Part shown: piece after piece, positions 63,231 to 64,000 of the stretch
Layout of the letters: every line of letters starts with the position of its first letter
Position numbering within the stretch: the first letter of the stretch is position 1
Assembly: GCA_964415085.1 (NCBI GenBank)
Contig: CAYPYI010000001.1
Location: forward strand, 81,382-145,381
DNA: 64,000 bases
Reading direction: 5' to 3'
DNA from: CAYPYI01 sp964415085
Lineage (GTDB): Bacteria > Bacillota > Clostridia > Tissierellales > Tissierellaceae
The notes under the pieces: model-generated
Seen by the model: only the letters and a program-made list of their open reading frames with translations
What the model was told of the DNA's origin: nothing
The model's database searches: none
Made by a program: the position numbers and the translations under genes

Positions 63231-64000
63231 ATGACTGTCAAACGAAATAAAAATATGGCGATGCTAGCAATAATTCTTTGTATCTTTATGATTTCTATTA
63301 ATATTTTAGCTAATACTTTACCTATAAATGGTAATACCACAGCGGAAGTTTCTGATTCCTATCCTAATTTATTTGCACCAATCGGATTTACTTTTTCAAT
63401 ATGGGGAGTTATATATTTCTTTTTAATTGTATATATTTCTTTTTTAATAAAAAATAGAAAAAAGTTATCTAGTGATTATTTTGAACTCAATAAATATTTT
63501 GTACTTAGTAGTATATTTAATATGTTATGGATATTTTCATGGCATTATAAAAAAATTGGATTATCTCAGATTTTTATAATATTATTACTAATAACTTTAT
63601 TCTTAGTTAATAGAGAAATTAAAGAAAAAAATATACTTAGAAAAAATAAATTAGCAGTTATACCCTTTAGTATTTATTTTACTTGGATTGTTATAGCTAG
63701 TATAGCTAACTTTATGACATTTTTAGTTAGCATTAATTTTAATTTTTTCTCTCTTTCTGAAAGTATTTTTACTTCAATAGTAATATTAATTAGTACTATT
63801 ATTATTTTACTTATATTAAAATGGTATTTTAATTTTTTATTTTCAGTTACAGCTATCTGGGCAATTTTTGGAATTTTTATGAAACATATTTCAAGTACTT
63901 ATTTTAACTTTCAGTATACAAACATAATAGCAAGTTGCATTATCTCAATTTCTTTAATTATTATTTATTCATTTATTAGAAGTAGAGAGGTTATTTATTA
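63231..64000 (+). CDS. TspO/MBR-like (tryptophan-rich sensory) membrane protein, runs off window
   Basis: At least 256 residues, open to the window edge. It begins MTVKRNKNMAMLAIILC, then a short loop (NTLPINGNTTAEVSDSYP) and the LFAPIGFTFSIWGVIYF motif of TspO-related proteins, followed by about seven further hydrophobic segments with conserved Trp. Larger members of this group have unknown ligands (porphyrin or lipid in true TspO). ATG after GGGGAGTGGATAAA; a TTGACT promoter element lies just past the IS remnant. Confidence 0.8.
   Translation, partial: MTVKRNKNMAMLAIILCIFMISINILANTLPINGNTTAEVSDSYPNLFAPIGFTFSIWGVIYFFLIVYISFLIKNRKKLSSDYFELNKYFVLSSIFNMLWIFSWHYKKIGLSQIFIILLLITLFLVNREIKEKNILRKNKLAVIPFSIYFTWIVIASIANFMTFLVSINFNFFSLSESIFTSIVILISTIIILLILKWYFNFLFSVTAIWAIFGIFMKHISSTYFNFQYTNIIASCIISISLIIIYSFIRSREVIY

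Noticed and set aside
1..64000. CRISPR arrays, tRNA or rRNA genes, complete prophage or integron
   Set aside because: No regularly spaced repeats, cloverleaf-like sequences, rRNA segments or phage structural genes were seen on reading both strands.

Overview
The window is strongly AT-rich DNA from a low-GC, Gram-positive, anaerobic Firmicute. A clostridial or tissierellial amino-acid fermenter fits best: the codon use is AT-rich, there is a UGA-encoded SelW-type selenoprotein, and DUF1847, DUF438, FmdE and CD0519-type membrane proteins are present alongside an FNR-type regulator. The genus cannot be fixed from this sequence. A run of 100 Ns (29378-29477) is a scaffold join, so gene order across it is not proven. 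I saw no rRNA, tRNA or CRISPR.

Layout. 0.3-6 kb: stalk-domain secreted proteins, a DUF1847 protein, a GNAT enzyme and a secreted serine hydrolase. 6.2-8.4 kb: a PadR/DUF2812 pair with two matching operators. 8.5-11.6 kb: pyrB-pyrI-pyrK-pyrDB behind a PyrR-type attenuator, with a second PyrR-like loop at the pyrB ribosome site. 11.7-16.6 kb: an LspA-like protein, small unknowns, TrkA/TrkH potassium uptake and a lipoprotein. 16.8-20.3 kb: a small coiled protein, then an M-box Mg2+ riboswitch, a 25-codon leader ORF and an MgtA-type P-type ATPase. 20.3-24.8 kb: an operon of AhpD-like protein, dihydrolipoamide dehydrogenase with two fused lipoyl domains, lipoate ligase and FmdE-like protein, divergent from an OsmC-type peroxidase. 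25-28 kb: a four-Cys FNR regulator, then a RIC/DUF438/PAS protein behind an FNR box at about -41.5, then a ferredoxin. 28-29.4 kb: a FetAB-like iron exporter cut by the gap. 29.5-38.8 kb: a partial XRE regulator, a CD0519-like membrane protein, glycerol dehydrogenase, a CDF exporter, a YclNOPQ-like siderophore importer with a Fur-like box, an AraC regulator and a Nudix hydrolase. 38.9-40 kb: an unknown protein plus hemerythrin. 40-44 kb: a BmrCD-like heterodimeric multidrug ABC exporter behind a leader peptide and two mutually exclusive terminator hairpins. 44-49 kb: two ornithine-cyclodeaminase-family paralogues, an XRE-cupin regulator, a D-threonine-aldolase/D-serine-dehydratase-like enzyme and a double hexapeptide protein. 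49-51 kb: a GntR-controlled ABC system with a split permease. 51-55.6 kb: AlkD-like, MurF, Ddl and a DEAD-box helicase. 55.7-57.8 kb: an alpha/beta hydrolase and CorA. 57.8-62.7 kb: an ABC-2 exporter divergent from a NarL-type two-component system. 62.7-64 kb: the selenoprotein, an IS3-family remnant and a TspO-like membrane protein running off the edge.

Themes. Redox and NO defence (lipoyl-dependent peroxidase set, FNR-RIC-ferredoxin, hemerythrin, FetAB, SelW) and metal homeostasis (Mg, K, Fe) dominate. RNA-level control is unusually rich: a PyrR attenuator with a second loop, an M-box, and a ribosome-type attenuator before the drug exporter. The strongest candidates for something new are the lipoyl-peroxidase operon and the Bmr leader switch.
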